Shown: positions 43,834-52,980, counted from the stretch's first letter. The stretch is DNA of 64,000 nt from Massilia sp. R2A-15 (GCF_030704305.1 NZ_CP131935.1:4154001-4218000), one strand, 5' to 3'. Numbers and translations: made by a program. The notes: a model not told the origin generated them from the sequence alone.

Positions 43834-44043
43834 CCCCCGGCCTTTGGTCTGCGGCGCCGACAGCATCGGGGACTGGTCCTGCGGACCTGTCCCCATCTTG
43901 ATTTCGCCACGGTTTTTCGGCGCCAAAAAACACCGGCGTAATCCGGTTTCGTCGAGAATCTCAACATGGGGTCAGGTCCGCAGGACCAGACCCCGGCCTG
44001 CCGCGCCAATAGCATCGGGGACTGGTCCCGCGGACCTGTCCCC
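43799..44043. repeat. Cluster of four family-A palindromes
   Basis: Copies at 43799-43838 (long variant), 43868-43894, 43968-43994 and 44017-44043 alternate in orientation between two convergent genes. Two are the ggggactggtcc/ggacctgtcccc subtype. They may act as a bidirectional terminator. Confidence 0.88.
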
Positions 44044-44048
44044 ATTTT

Positions 44049-44864
44049 TCATTCAGGCCGGTGCGCGTCAATCAGCATGCTCGAAATCGACACATGCGCG
44101 ATCCGCTCCGGCCACTCGTCGCCCGGCCCGAACCAGCGCGCCTCGCTGATCTCGGACTGGTCGACCCTGATCTCGCCGTCGAGGTAATCGGCGGTGAACG
44201 CGATCATCAGCGAATGCGGGAACGGCCACGACTGGCTGGCGAAGTACTTCAGGTTGTGCACGCGCAGGCCGACTTCCTCGAACACTTCGCGGTGCACCGC
44301 CTCCTCCACCGACTCCCCCGCTTCGAGGAAGCCGGCGAGGGGGCTGAAACGCTTGGTGGGCGAGGCCGTGTGCATCGCCAGCAGCACCTTGTCGCCCTTG
44401 CGGATCAACACCATCATCGCCGGCGAGATGCGCGGATAGGCCAGGTGGCCGCAGCGGCTGCACTGGAAGCAGCGCTCGCCCGCGGCCAGCTGCATCGGAT
44501 TACCGCAGGCGCCGCAGAAGCGGTGGGTGCGCGCCCACTCGGCGATCTGCGCGGCGCGCCCGGCCAGGCCCAGCACGTCCTCCTGCAGCGCGCCGAACAT
44601 CGAGCGCAGCCCGCGCCAGCCGAAGCCCTCGGCCGGCAGCGCGTCGCGGTCCACCCAGCCAGCCTGCACGTAGCGTTCGCCCAGCATGCCGACCGGATGC
44701 AGCTGGTGCGGCCCCAGTTCGAGCTGCGCCACGGCGGCCGCATCGGGCAGCGACAGGTCGTCCTCGCGCACCAGCAGGCGGCCCTGGTGAAACAGGAAGG
44801 TCAGCGGCTCGGCGTGCTCTTGCGGCGCCATCAGCGGAGTGAAGGAAGCGGGAGTCTGGAGCAT
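44049..44864 (-). CDS. nudC: NADH pyrophosphatase / NAD-cap hydrolase
   Basis: The start at 44864 gives 271 residues. The zinc ribbon is FCGACGNPM...CFQCSRCG, the Nudix box GFLEAGESVEEAVHREVFEEVG is intact, and the NudC-specific motif SQSWPFPHSLM follows it. The enzyme cleaves NADH to NMNH and AMP and can remove NAD caps from RNA. An upstream in-frame extension to 45086 is not conserved-looking and lies opposite the next gene. Confidence 0.95.
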   Translation of the reverse strand: MLQTPASFTPLMAPQEHAEPLTFLFHQGRLLVREDDLSLPDAAAVAQLELGPHQLHPVGMLGERYVQAGWVDRDALPAEGFGWRGLRSMFGALQEDVLGLAGRAAQIAEWARTHRFCGACGNPMQLAAGERCFQCSRCGHLAYPRISPAMMVLIRKGDKVLLAMHTASPTKRFSPLAGFLEAGESVEEAVHREVFEEVGLRVHNLKYFASQSWPFPHSLMIAFTADYLDGEIRVDQSEISEARWFGPGDEWPERIAHVSISSMLIDAHRPE

Positions 44865-44987
44865 GGGCGTGGGAATGGAAAAGGATTGCGGCCCATCATA
44901 CCGCTTTTTCGGCGCGCGCCTGTTTGACCGCGCGGACGGAACGCCGGACACCGCTGTGCTGTCTAACCAATTTCGCGGATCCCCACC

Positions 44988-46328
44988 ATGCGGCTGGCCC
45001 CCTTCATACGAACCCATCTCGAACAGATCCTGGACGAATGGGACAGGTTCGCGCGGGGAATGCCCCCGGCGCTTGCATTGGAGCAAGGCGCGTTACGCGA
45101 CCACGCGCGCGGCATGTTGCTCGAGATCGCCGCCGACCTGGAGTCGGCCCCGACGGCGGCCGAACGGGAAGACAAATCCAAAGGCAAGGCGCCCCTCGCG
45201 CCGGAAGTGACCCAGGCCGAACTGCACGGCCTGTCGCGTTTCAGCGAAGGCTTCAGCGTCACCGAATCGATGGCCGAATTCCGCGCGCTGCGCGCCAGCG
45301 TGTTGCGTCTGTGGGGCGCGACGCACGCCGAATCGGCCGACGTCATCCGCTTCAACGAAGCGATCGACCAGGTGGTGGCCGAATCGCTGTCTCGGTTTAC
45401 CGTCATGAAGGACCGGCGCGCGCGCCTGTTCCAGTCCTTGCTGGACACGTCGCCCGACCTGAACTACATCGCCGAACCCAGTGGCGCGCTCATTTACGCC
45501 AACCCGGCCTTCGCCGCCGCGGTGCGCCTGACGCAGGCCGAGCTTTCGGACGCCGACTTTTTCCAGCTGGCCCAGGAATTCATCCCCGACATCGCCGCCC
45601 AGGCGCGCGAGGCGATGCGCAGCGGCGTCACCTTTCGCGGCGAAATGCAGGCGACGGTCGCACTGGGCGACGTACGCACCTACGAATACCAGCTGGTGCC
45701 CGTCTGCCCCCCCGGCGGCCGCTGCGAAGCGATCGCCGGCAATGCGCGCGACATCACCGCGCGCAAGGTCGAGGAAGATCGCATCCGGCGCCGCGCCAGC
45801 CACGACCTGCTCACCGACCTGCCGAACCGCGGCCTGTTCCGCGAGCGGCTCGAGCACGAAGTCCAGCATGCGGCGCGCACCCGCCTGCCACTGGCGTTGC
45901 TGTTCATCGACCTCGATGGGTTCAAGGAGGTCAATGACCGCCTGGGCCACGCCGCCGGCGACGAACTGCTGCAGCAGGTCGCGCAGCGCATCAAGCGGCG
46001 CACGCGCGTTACCGACACCGTCGCGCGCCTGGGCGGCGACGAATTTACCGTGATCCTCACCGACGTCACCGAGTCCCAGCATATCGACACGATCGCCGCC
46101 ACGATACTCGGCGACCTGCGCGAGCCGTTCGCGCTGGCCGCCGGCGAGGCCGGGATTTCGGCCAGCATCGGTATCAGCGTGTACCCCGGCGACGGCGCCA
46201 CGTCCGAAGAACTGGTGGTCAATTCCGACGCCGCGATGTACGCCGCCAAGAGCGCCGGGCGCAACTGCTACCGGTTCTTCACGGCCGCGATGCGGGAGGC
46301 GCCAGCTTCGCTCGGAAAAACACCATGA
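44988..46328 (+). CDS. Diguanylate cyclase with RsbR-like N-terminal and PAS domains
   Basis: The 446 residues contain an N-terminal helical domain (about 1-130, HLEQILDEWDRFARGMPP, resembling RsbRD-N sensor regions), a PAS domain (about 145-255: LLDTSPDLNYIAEPSGALIYANPAF) and a GGDEF domain (about 270-435). The active-site GGDEFTVIL and the substrate segment DLDGFKEVNDRLGHAAGD are intact, so it should make cyclic di-GMP. No inhibitory RxxD site is obvious. Its 3' end overlaps the convergent gene by 50 bp. Confidence 0.92.
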   Translation: MRLAPFIRTHLEQILDEWDRFARGMPPALALEQGALRDHARGMLLEIAADLESAPTAAEREDKSKGKAPLAPEVTQAELHGLSRFSEGFSVTESMAEFRALRASVLRLWGATHAESADVIRFNEAIDQVVAESLSRFTVMKDRRARLFQSLLDTSPDLNYIAEPSGALIYANPAFAAAVRLTQAELSDADFFQLAQEFIPDIAAQAREAMRSGVTFRGEMQATVALGDVRTYEYQLVPVCPPGGRCEAIAGNARDITARKVEEDRIRRRASHDLLTDLPNRGLFRERLEHEVQHAARTRLPLALLFIDLDGFKEVNDRLGHAAGDELLQQVAQRIKRRTRVTDTVARLGGDEFTVILTDVTESQHIDTIAATILGDLREPFALAAGEAGISASIGISVYPGDGATSEELVVNSDAAMYAAKSAGRNCYRFFTAAMREAPASLGKTP

Positions 46329-47583
46329 ACGAGGACGGGCTGGTGCCGTAGAAGGCGTCGAGCGCCGCTGGCTTCCAGTACTTGCTGGCCAGCGCGCCGG
46401 CGCTGAAGGTCACCTGGCCGGCGCTGAACAGGTCGCGCGCCAGGCCCACGGAGAGCTTGCGCACACCGAACGCCTGGCCATGCAGCGGCGAGTCATGCGG
46501 GAACAGCTCGTCGTTGGCGACGCGCTCGAAGCGCGCGAACAGCGACGTCGCCCGATCCGCATGCAGCGCCGACTCGAGCAGGTAGCCGTCGGTCGCCTCG
46601 CCCGGATCGCGCTTGTTGCGGCCCCACGCCAGCGTGGTCTGCATCGGCCGGCCTCCGATCGCGTGCTGGTAGCTGGCCGACGCGGTGGTGCGCCGCACCG
46701 ACATCTCCGGCTCCAGCGCCTCGGGGCTGTCGAGGCGCCCGTGGCTGACCTGCAGCGCCCACTCCGGCGTCGGATTCCACGACAGCCGCGCCGACGCCGA
46801 GTCGAGCTTGCGCACTTCCATGTTCCAGCGATACTGGTCCGGTTCGCGGCCATTGAACACCGACGCTTCGAGCTTCAGATCGCGCCACACGTAGCCGGCC
46901 GTGACGACTCCGAACGCGACGTGGGTCGAATCGAGCCAGTGGTGAGTCAGCGGCGCCTCGGGATTGTCCATGCCGGACGCGCGGTGCATGTAGGCGGTCG
47001 GGCCGAGCGCCGGCTCGCCGGGCAGGCCGGCATAGACGAACGCCGAGCTGTCGGCGCCGAGCTTGCGGCTGTAGCTGGCCGACAGCTCCATCAGCAGATC
47101 GTGCGGATGCTGGCGGTCGACCAGCGCGTGCTGACCGTCGGCCGTTTCGCCGGTCTGGAACAGCAGCGGATAGCCGGCCTTGCCCATAGCGGGGTCGAGC
47201 GAGGCCATCGCGTGCAGGCCCAGCGTGCCGTCGCCGACCGGCCGCTGCGCCATGAACATCAGCATGCTCTCGGCGAAGCTCCGCTTGCCGCCGCGCGGGC
47301 CGCCCTGGTGGTCGTAGACCGCGGTGACGTTCCCGTGCCACATGGTCATCCAGTCGCCGTCCATGTTGTGGATGCCGTCCATCGGCGTCGCTTCGGGCTG
47401 CCAGCTGGTGCCCGAGGCTTCGCGCGTCATCTTGTACGGGCCGAAGGCGCCGGTCATCGCCATCGCGTGCGGCTCCATCGCCATCGCTTGCGGCTTCATT
47501 GCCATCATCGCGGCGTGATCGTGGTCTTGGGCCAGGGCCGGCGCGGCGCAGGCCAGCGCCAGCGCAATCGGAATAATTTTCAT
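46279..47583 (-). CDS. Putative outer-membrane protein with Met/His-rich N-terminus
   Basis: The 434 residues have a signal peptide (about 1-18, MKIIPIALALACAAPALA) followed by a metal-ligand-rich stretch (QDHDHAAMMAMKPQAMAM). The rest is rich in aromatic, beta-strand-like segments (SASYQHAIGG, MQTTLAWGRN, LFARFERV) and ends near MVFFRAKL, as in outer-membrane barrels. The gene is last in an operon with a His-tailed transporter, suggesting copper or zinc handling. That role is inference; no enzyme motif is seen. It overlaps the diguanylate cyclase gene tail to tail. Confidence 0.72.
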   Translation of the reverse strand: MKIIPIALALACAAPALAQDHDHAAMMAMKPQAMAMEPHAMAMTGAFGPYKMTREASGTSWQPEATPMDGIHNMDGDWMTMWHGNVTAVYDHQGGPRGGKRSFAESMLMFMAQRPVGDGTLGLHAMASLDPAMGKAGYPLLFQTGETADGQHALVDRQHPHDLLMELSASYSRKLGADSSAFVYAGLPGEPALGPTAYMHRASGMDNPEAPLTHHWLDSTHVAFGVVTAGYVWRDLKLEASVFNGREPDQYRWNMEVRKLDSASARLSWNPTPEWALQVSHGRLDSPEALEPEMSVRRTTASASYQHAIGGRPMQTTLAWGRNKRDPGEATDGYLLESALHADRATSLFARFERVANDELFPHDSPLHGQAFGVRKLSVGLARDLFSAGQVTFSAGALASKYWKPAALDAFYGTSPSSFMVFFRAKLAPPASRP

Positions 47584-47671
47584 ATTGTTTTTTAGTGGTC
47601 AGTTAAGTCAAATGGCATCGGATGCGGCGGCGACAAAGGCGGGGTCCGCGCAGGTAGCAAACCGGCGTCGT

Positions 47672-48715
47672 TCAGTGTTCATGTCGATGGTGGATATCGG
47701 GGTAATGCGGATGCGAGTGCCGCAGCGGCTCGTGCTCATGCGGATGCGAGTGCGGCTCCACGCCATCCCATTCGAAATCGTGCTCGTGCTGATGATGCTC
47801 GTCGTGGCTATGCGCATGTGCATGATACAGCGGCTCGTGCAGGTGCTCATGCTCGTGGCGCTCGGTCAGGTGCAGCCAGATCCCGGCTCCCATCAGCGCG
47901 GCGGCTATCCAGAACAGCGCGCCGGGAGTCTCGCGCAGCATCAGCAGCGAGATCGCCGCGCCCACAAACGGCGCCGCGGAAAAATACGCCCCGGTGCGCG
48001 CGGTGCCGAGGTGGCGCAGCGCCAGCACGAACATCACCAGGCTGAGGCCATAGCCGCCAAATCCGACCAGGCCCGCCAGCGCCGCCGTACCGGGTGCGGG
48101 CAGCCGGAATCCCATTGCAAAGGCGATCCCCAGATTGACCGAGCCAGCCACGAGTCCCTTTGCGCAGGCGATCTGCAGCGCGTCGCTGGCCGACACCTTG
48201 CGCGTCAGGTTGTTGTCGACGCCCCAGCACAGGCAGGCGCCGATGATGGCCAGCGCGCCCCAGGGCACGCCGAAGGCCGGCGCCTGTTCCCACGACAGCA
48301 GCGCGCCCGCCGCCACGATCAGCAGCATGCCGATGAAAATGCGGCGGTCGAAATTCTCCCTGAAGACGAACCACGCGAGCATCGACGTCAGCACGCCCTC
48401 CATGTTCAACAGCAGCGAGGCGGTGGACGCCGCCGTGAGCGACAGTCCGATCATCAGCAGCACCGGCCCGGCGATGCCCCCGGCGGCGATCGCCCCGGCC
48501 AGCCACGGCAAGTCGGACCTGGTCAACCCGGTCGGTTTGGCGTCCGTGGACAGCGCGCGTACCGCGATACAGGCCAGCAGCCCCAGTCCGCTGCCCAGAT
48601 ACAGCATGCCGGCCAGCCCGACCGGCGCGACCTGGCCAACCAGGGTCTTGGCGAACGGCGTGCTGGCGCCGAACAGCGCCGCGGCCAGTAAAGCGTACAC
48701 GACTCCCTTGTGCAT
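47672..48715 (-). CDS. EamA/DMT-family transporter with histidine-rich C-terminal tail
   Basis: The start at 48715 gives 347 residues with ten membrane helices and two EamA repeats (VYALLAAALFGASTPFAKTL; GVPWGALAIIGACLCWGVDN). The last about 65 residues form a hydrophilic tail crowded with His and Glu/Asp (HEHEHLHEPLYHAHAHSHDE and more; roughly 24 His). Such tails bind Zn, Ni, Co or Cu. DMT carriers move small solutes; a metal- or chelate-linked role fits the neighbouring Met/His-rich barrel. The gene starts 5 bp after the DUF2145 gene. Confidence 0.88.
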   Translation of the reverse strand: MHKGVVYALLAAALFGASTPFAKTLVGQVAPVGLAGMLYLGSGLGLLACIAVRALSTDAKPTGLTRSDLPWLAGAIAAGGIAGPVLLMIGLSLTAASTASLLLNMEGVLTSMLAWFVFRENFDRRIFIGMLLIVAAGALLSWEQAPAFGVPWGALAIIGACLCWGVDNNLTRKVSASDALQIACAKGLVAGSVNLGIAFAMGFRLPAPGTAALAGLVGFGGYGLSLVMFVLALRHLGTARTGAYFSAAPFVGAAISLLMLRETPGALFWIAAALMGAGIWLHLTERHEHEHLHEPLYHAHAHSHDEHHQHEHDFEWDGVEPHSHPHEHEPLRHSHPHYPDIHHRHEH

Positions 48716-48720
48716 CGCCG

Positions 48721-49617
48721 CTACTCCAGCGAAACCACGCGGTCGCCCTCGGCGGGCCGGCAGCCCTCGGCGACCGGCGTCCAGCCGCGGTGCACGACCA
48801 CCTGGCGTTCGTCGTGGCATACCTCGACGCGCTCGCTGCCGGCAATGCGCTCGCGCACAAAGCCTTCCAGCGCCGCCGGCAGGCTCACTTGCAGCAGCAT
48901 CGCGTCGCGGTCGGCATCCGGATGATCGTCGAGGTGAAGGAAGGGGATGAACGAGGCCGCGAACATCAGCAGGCGTGAGCCCACCGCGACCGGCTCCGGC
49001 GCGTAGCGCGATTCGCGCAGCCATCGCTGGGCGCGTTCGCGCAGGTCGTCGCCGTCGGCCAGGCCGCCCCATCCCGCGGCGATCATCTCCGCGACCCACT
49101 GGTTGCAGTTCTGGTACAGGAGACTGAAGGGATAGGCGTTGGCGCTGTAGCGCGCGGCCACCAGGTGCAACGCGCGCGGCGTGTCGAGCGAAGCGCGTTT
49201 GAGCGCGTCCGCGGCATCGGCCGGCATCCGCACGATCGACACGTAGCCCAGGGCGGGATCGTCGGTGCCCATCGCGAATCCCGCGAGGCCCTGGTCGAAC
49301 ACGCGCGGCCGTTTTTCGTCGCAGGCGTAGTACAGCTGGCGCGCCGTCCAGCCGCCGCTGTCGCCGCGCCATGCCACGGCGGCGTGCGAATAACGGATGT
49401 GGAAGCGCGACAGGTCGAGGCCAGAACGGCTGATCAGCGCCGCGCTGCCCTCAGTCAGCGCCAGCTCCTCGCGCACGACGGCTGCGAAGCGCAGCAGCTT
49501 GTCCTGCTGGCTGGCCGTGAGAGGCTGGGTGCGGTCGCAGAAGCGCGACGAACCGGACGACGCCTGGGCCGCGCCCGCCGCGAGGGCCAGCGCCAGCATC
49601 AGCGCGCGCCGGAACAT
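48721..49617 (-). CDS. DUF2145-family exported protein
   Basis: The start at 49617 overlaps the upstream gene's stop (ATGA); 298 residues. A signal peptide (about 1-20, MFRRALMLALALAAGAAQA) precedes a domain with IRYSHAAVAWRG, WTARQLYYACDE and SLLYQNCNQWVAEMIAAGWG. The Cys/His spacing (HAAVAW...NCNQW) is reminiscent of papain-like or NlpC-type folds. I know this only as a DUF2145-type protein of unknown function. It is second in the four-gene operon. Confidence 0.82.
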   Translation of the reverse strand: MFRRALMLALALAAGAAQASSGSSRFCDRTQPLTASQQDKLLRFAAVVREELALTEGSAALISRSGLDLSRFHIRYSHAAVAWRGDSGGWTARQLYYACDEKRPRVFDQGLAGFAMGTDDPALGYVSIVRMPADAADALKRASLDTPRALHLVAARYSANAYPFSLLYQNCNQWVAEMIAAGWGGLADGDDLRERAQRWLRESRYAPEPVAVGSRLLMFAASFIPFLHLDDHPDADRDAMLLQVSLPAALEGFVRERIAGSERVEVCHDERQVVVHRGWTPVAEGCRPAEGDRVVSLE

Positions 49618-50072
49618 CAGATGGTGACCTTGCGCGCCGCCAGCTCGTTGTACCACTCGTCGGCCAGCACCAGGTAGAACGCGGTGCGCGTGTCGTCGCG
49701 CGCGAATTCCATGCCGTAGTCGCGGTTCTTGGCCTGCACGTAGTCGCCGCGCACGAAACCCTGCTGCTGCACGACGGCCTTCGGCAGGTCGAGCACGATG
49801 CGCTGCTGCGGGTCGTCGCCCTGCATGGTCAGGCGCGCAACGCCGGCGCGGCCCGGCGCGTCGCCAATGTCGGTGAGGCGGTAGCGGCCGTCGGCGCGCT
49901 TGTTGTCGCCGCTCGAGCTGTTGCTCGACGCGCCGAACGAATCCGAGATGCTGCCGATGGAGGCCGAACCAGCGCTCGATGCGGAGGAAGTAAAGCTGTC
50001 GGCGTGCGCGGTGACGGCGACGCCGAAAACAGCTGCGATGAAGGCGCCGCGGAGGGCTGCGGTTGAGATCAT
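49617..50072 (-). CDS. Exported Ser-rich protein of unknown function, first gene of operon
   Basis: The start at 50072 gives 151 residues (MISTAALRGAFIAAVFGVAV...) with a signal peptide (about 1-24). A Ser-rich stretch follows (about 26-55, SFTSSASSAGSASIGSISDS), then a compact domain with YRLTDIGDAPG and RTAFYLVLADEWYNELA. No family is recognised. The downstream DUF2145 gene is coupled by overlap, so the two proteins probably act together in the periplasm. Confidence 0.8.
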   Translation of the reverse strand: MISTAALRGAFIAAVFGVAVTAHADSFTSSASSAGSASIGSISDSFGASSNSSSGDNKRADGRYRLTDIGDAPGRAGVARLTMQGDDPQQRIVLDLPKAVVQQQGFVRGDYVQAKNRDYGMEFARDDTRTAFYLVLADEWYNELAARKVTI

Positions 50073-50211
50073 GAAAACTCCTGATGGGGAAAAATGCGGC
50101 GGCCAGGCCGCGCGGTTCAGCTGAATGATATACCACCGTGGTTTGGCGCACAGATGCGAACCTGGGCGCGCAGCACAATGGCCTACCTGTTGAACAACCA
50201 AAGGAGACACC

Positions 50212-50403
50212 ATGACCCAATCGAAATCGACCGACACCCAGAACCGCCAGTCGGGCAGCCCTTCGACCGAAGCAGATGCCAAGGCGTCGAAGAAGCCGTC
50301 GATGGACAGCGATAAGTCCAGCCACGATCACATGAGCCGCCAGAAAGCCGGCAGCGACCATGGCGCCGGCGGCGGCGCGAAGCAGGATCAGAAGCACCGT
50401 TAA
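50212..50403 (+). CDS. Small hydrophilic protein, 63 aa
   Basis: A strong aaaggaga site stands before the ATG. The protein is made almost entirely of S, K, D, Q, G, H and A (MTQSKSTDTQNRQSGSPS, DHMSRQKAGSDHGAGGG) with no hydrophobic core, so it is probably disordered. It could be a stress-type hydrophilin. It is divergent from the exported-protein operon. Confidence 0.65.
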   Translation: MTQSKSTDTQNRQSGSPSTEADAKASKKPSMDSDKSSHDHMSRQKAGSDHGAGGGAKQDQKHR

Positions 50404-50461
50404 GCGGAACAGCATCGAGCCAACTTGATGGCGCCGGCAAGCTATGCGGCGCCTTCAAACC

Positions 50462-50556
50462 CGGGGACTCGGTGTCCCCGTCGCTCCGGCGGACCTGACC
50501 CCATCTTCGGTCCGCGCCGCATGCACATCGGGGTCTGGTCCTGCGGACCTGACCCC
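50462..50556. repeat. Two family-A palindromes
   Basis: A long-variant copy (50462-50502) and a 27-bp copy (50530-50556) lie in the spacer before the convergent lipoprotein gene. Confidence 0.85.
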
Positions 50557-50584
50557 ATCTTCGTCGGCGCTGCAGAAATCAAAC

Positions 50585-51325
50585 CTACCGCACGCAGGTC
50601 ACATATGCGCCGGTTCCATCCGATTCGTCGCCCGTCATGCCGGTCGCCAGATTGACCGCCTGGTGAGATGAGGCGGCGGCGCCCGCATTGGACGACCAGG
50701 TCTTTCCGAGCACCCAGTTCTTGCCGTTCATTGCTCCGGATGCATACAAATCGGCCAGCTCCACCGGCAGCGGCAACCTCCATCCGGTGGCGCCATTGAT
50801 CGTGGTCCCGTTGCAGAACGCGTTCGCATTCGCCCAGGTATCGGCCCGGGTGGCGGGCATGAAGGTGAGGCCATTGTTGGTGGCGACCGTCGCCGTCGTC
50901 GCCGGCGCCGTGCACACGCCGTTCTGCACCGTCGCCGGCGCAGTGCAGGTCGGGGGCGTCACGCAGGCGCCGTTCTGATTGACCGCCGGCGCCGTGCAGA
51001 CGCGCGCCTTCACCGTCAACAGGGCACTGGTGCTGGTCGGGTTGTAGCTGCCCAGTTGCGGCTGCTGCGCCATGATAGTGCTGGTGCCGGCCAGCAGAAT
51101 GGTCAGCACGTTGCCGTTGACCGTCGCCACTTGCGGATTGCTGCTGGTGAAGACGAACGCGGCCGGGCTTTTGGACGTCGGCGCCGTCAGCGTGATCGGC
51201 GCATCGCCTTCGGTCGCGTTGATTGCTGGAAAAGCGCCAAGGGTGACGCCGCCGCCGCCCCCGCAGGCCGCGAGCATGGCGGCCGCGACCAGGACGGCCC
51301 ACTTGAGAATGTTTTTGCTATTCAT
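50585..51325 (-). CDS. Lipoprotein with Ig-like and DUF1566-like domains
   Basis: The start at 51325 gives 246 residues. The lipobox is MLAACGGGGG. A bacterial Ig-like (Big2-type) segment follows (FTSSNPQVATVNGNVLTILLAGTST), then a Cys-containing Thr/Ala/Pro-rich linker with repeated C-T-A-P phrases (VCTAPAVNQNGACVTPPTCTAP). The C-terminal part (TWANANAFCNGTTINGATG, WRLPLPVELADLY, WSSNAG) looks like the Lcl/DUF1566 fold. It is a surface or periplasmic protein; substrate unknown. Confidence 0.8.
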   Translation of the reverse strand: MNSKNILKWAVLVAAAMLAACGGGGGVTLGAFPAINATEGDAPITLTAPTSKSPAAFVFTSSNPQVATVNGNVLTILLAGTSTIMAQQPQLGSYNPTSTSALLTVKARVCTAPAVNQNGACVTPPTCTAPATVQNGVCTAPATTATVATNNGLTFMPATRADTWANANAFCNGTTINGATGWRLPLPVELADLYASGAMNGKNWVLGKTWSSNAGAAASSHQAVNLATGMTGDESDGTGAYVTCVR

Positions 51326-51396
51326 TGTTCCGCCCGAAAGTTTAAAGATTCGCCGCATCCTGGCGACGTTGTTGATGGACCGCTATTTTCTGCGCA

Positions 51397-52980
51397 TCAC
51401 TTCGCCCAATGGATCTGGCCATGCTGGGCGGCAAACGAACCTTCGCAACGCTGTTCGAAGCGCAGATCGATGGACGACAATGCTTCCCGCACATAGCTGA
51501 CCTGGTCGACGACAAACCACCCCGCCAGGGTATTGCATTCGCGCCCGTCGCCGGCCCAGCTCATCCCGCCTTTGACGAAATTACGGAACGGATAACGTCC
51601 CGAGTTGCCATAATAACCGGGCGTCAGTTGCGTGAGCGAATTCATTCCGACGAAGTCGCCGGCCCAAGCGCCCGCCTTGATGGTGAACATAACCCCACCT
51701 CCGGAGGCGGTGATGGTGGCGTTGCTGGAAGTGAGCAATTCGGTGCCGCCCCGTCCGATATAGTCGCCCGGCTCGCTCGCCAAATACACGTAGTTGCCGG
51801 CCGGCGCGACAAACGACGCGTCCGGCTTCCACAATCCCGCCGGCGGCGGGTTCTGCAGGCCCGCCACGGTCGACACATCGTTCTCCTCCCAGTGCACCTT
51901 GCCGTACAGAGGACGGGAACTACCGTCGCAATACTGAGCAAACCGCAAGTCGAGCGCGGTGATGACCGTGCCGGTGTAGGTGATCTTGTCGACGGCGAAC
52001 CAGCCCTTCAATTGGTTGCAGCCACGGCCTTCGCCCGACCATTCGAGGCTCCCGGTGACAGGACTGTTGAACGGGTAGCGCGAAAGCCCGCTGTAGTAGC
52101 CCACGGCTAACTGCTCCTGGCTGTTCATGCCCTGGAAGTCGCCCGACCAGTATTGATCGCCGGTGATGCGCATGCGTACTCTTGCGGTCGCGGTGGTCAT
52201 CGCCAGCGCGGCGTCCGATCGCGTGTAGAGATAGGCCTGCCCTGCGCCTACGTCGTCCCCAGGAAGGCTTTCCAGGTAGACGTAACTGCCCGACGACGGC
52301 ACGAGGCCGGCGGCTGGCTGCCACAGGGATGCGGGAATGGCTTTCGGCCCTGTTGCGCCAGTGTTCGCTTCGGCCTTGGTCCAGTGGATCTGTCCGTGCA
52401 AAGCGGTGCTTCCACCATCGCAGCGCTGTTCGAAGCGCAGGTCGATCGCTTCGATGACGCCCGCGTTCAGCGTCACTTGATCCAGCGCCAGCCAGCCCTT
52501 GATAATATTGCAGTTGCGCCCTTCCCCCCACCACTCGACGCCGCCCACCACTGGGTCGGCAATGGCCGTGCGCACCAGGTCCAGATAGTAGCCGGCTTGA
52601 AGCGTTCCGGCCGCGCGCGGCAGCAGGAATGCGCCGCTCCATTGCTCATTGCCCTGCACGTTCATGTTCACCGCGAGGCCGTTGCTGGACAGCCTGAGGA
52701 TCGCGTTGGCCTCTGAATAGAAATAGCTGCGGCCCGCGCCGACGTAGTCGCCGCTATCGCTTTGCAGGTAGACGTAGTTGCCAGTGGCCGGTGTCGCGCC
52801 CGCAGGTGCCGACCATAGCGCATATTTCGGAGGCTGCGCGACCGGCGGTGGCGTGGTGACCGGTGGCGCGGCGACTGGCCCCGCCGGAGCGGCAGCGGTC
52901 GAACCGGCTCCTCCCCCTCCGCACGCTGTCAGCAAGAGCGACAAGGCGATTGCCGCAAGACGGCCGCAGAGTGAGGACAT
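51397..52980 (-). CDS. Lipoprotein with three internal repeats of about 150 residues
   Basis: The 527 residues start with a lipoprotein signal (ALSLLLTACGGGG) and a Pro-rich linker. Three tandem domains follow at about 55-205, 215-365 and 375-527. Each shows the order GNYVYLQSDSGDYVGAG, W-S-G-D-F-x-G-M, L-x-x-GYY, W-x-GEGR-x-CN-x-x-x-GW, IDLRF-x-QRCDG and HGQIHW. The two Cys per domain probably pair. I do not recognise the domain. It is in the same direction as the preceding lipoprotein and may share a promoter. Confidence 0.85.
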   Translation of the reverse strand: MSSLCGRLAAIALSLLLTACGGGGAGSTAAAPAGPVAAPPVTTPPPVAQPPKYALWSAPAGATPATGNYVYLQSDSGDYVGAGRSYFYSEANAILRLSSNGLAVNMNVQGNEQWSGAFLLPRAAGTLQAGYYLDLVRTAIADPVVGGVEWWGEGRNCNIIKGWLALDQVTLNAGVIEAIDLRFEQRCDGGSTALHGQIHWTKAEANTGATGPKAIPASLWQPAAGLVPSSGSYVYLESLPGDDVGAGQAYLYTRSDAALAMTTATARVRMRITGDQYWSGDFQGMNSQEQLAVGYYSGLSRYPFNSPVTGSLEWSGEGRGCNQLKGWFAVDKITYTGTVITALDLRFAQYCDGSSRPLYGKVHWEENDVSTVAGLQNPPPAGLWKPDASFVAPAGNYVYLASEPGDYIGRGGTELLTSSNATITASGGGVMFTIKAGAWAGDFVGMNSLTQLTPGYYGNSGRYPFRNFVKGGMSWAGDGRECNTLAGWFVVDQVSYVREALSSIDLRFEQRCEGSFAAQHGQIHWAK

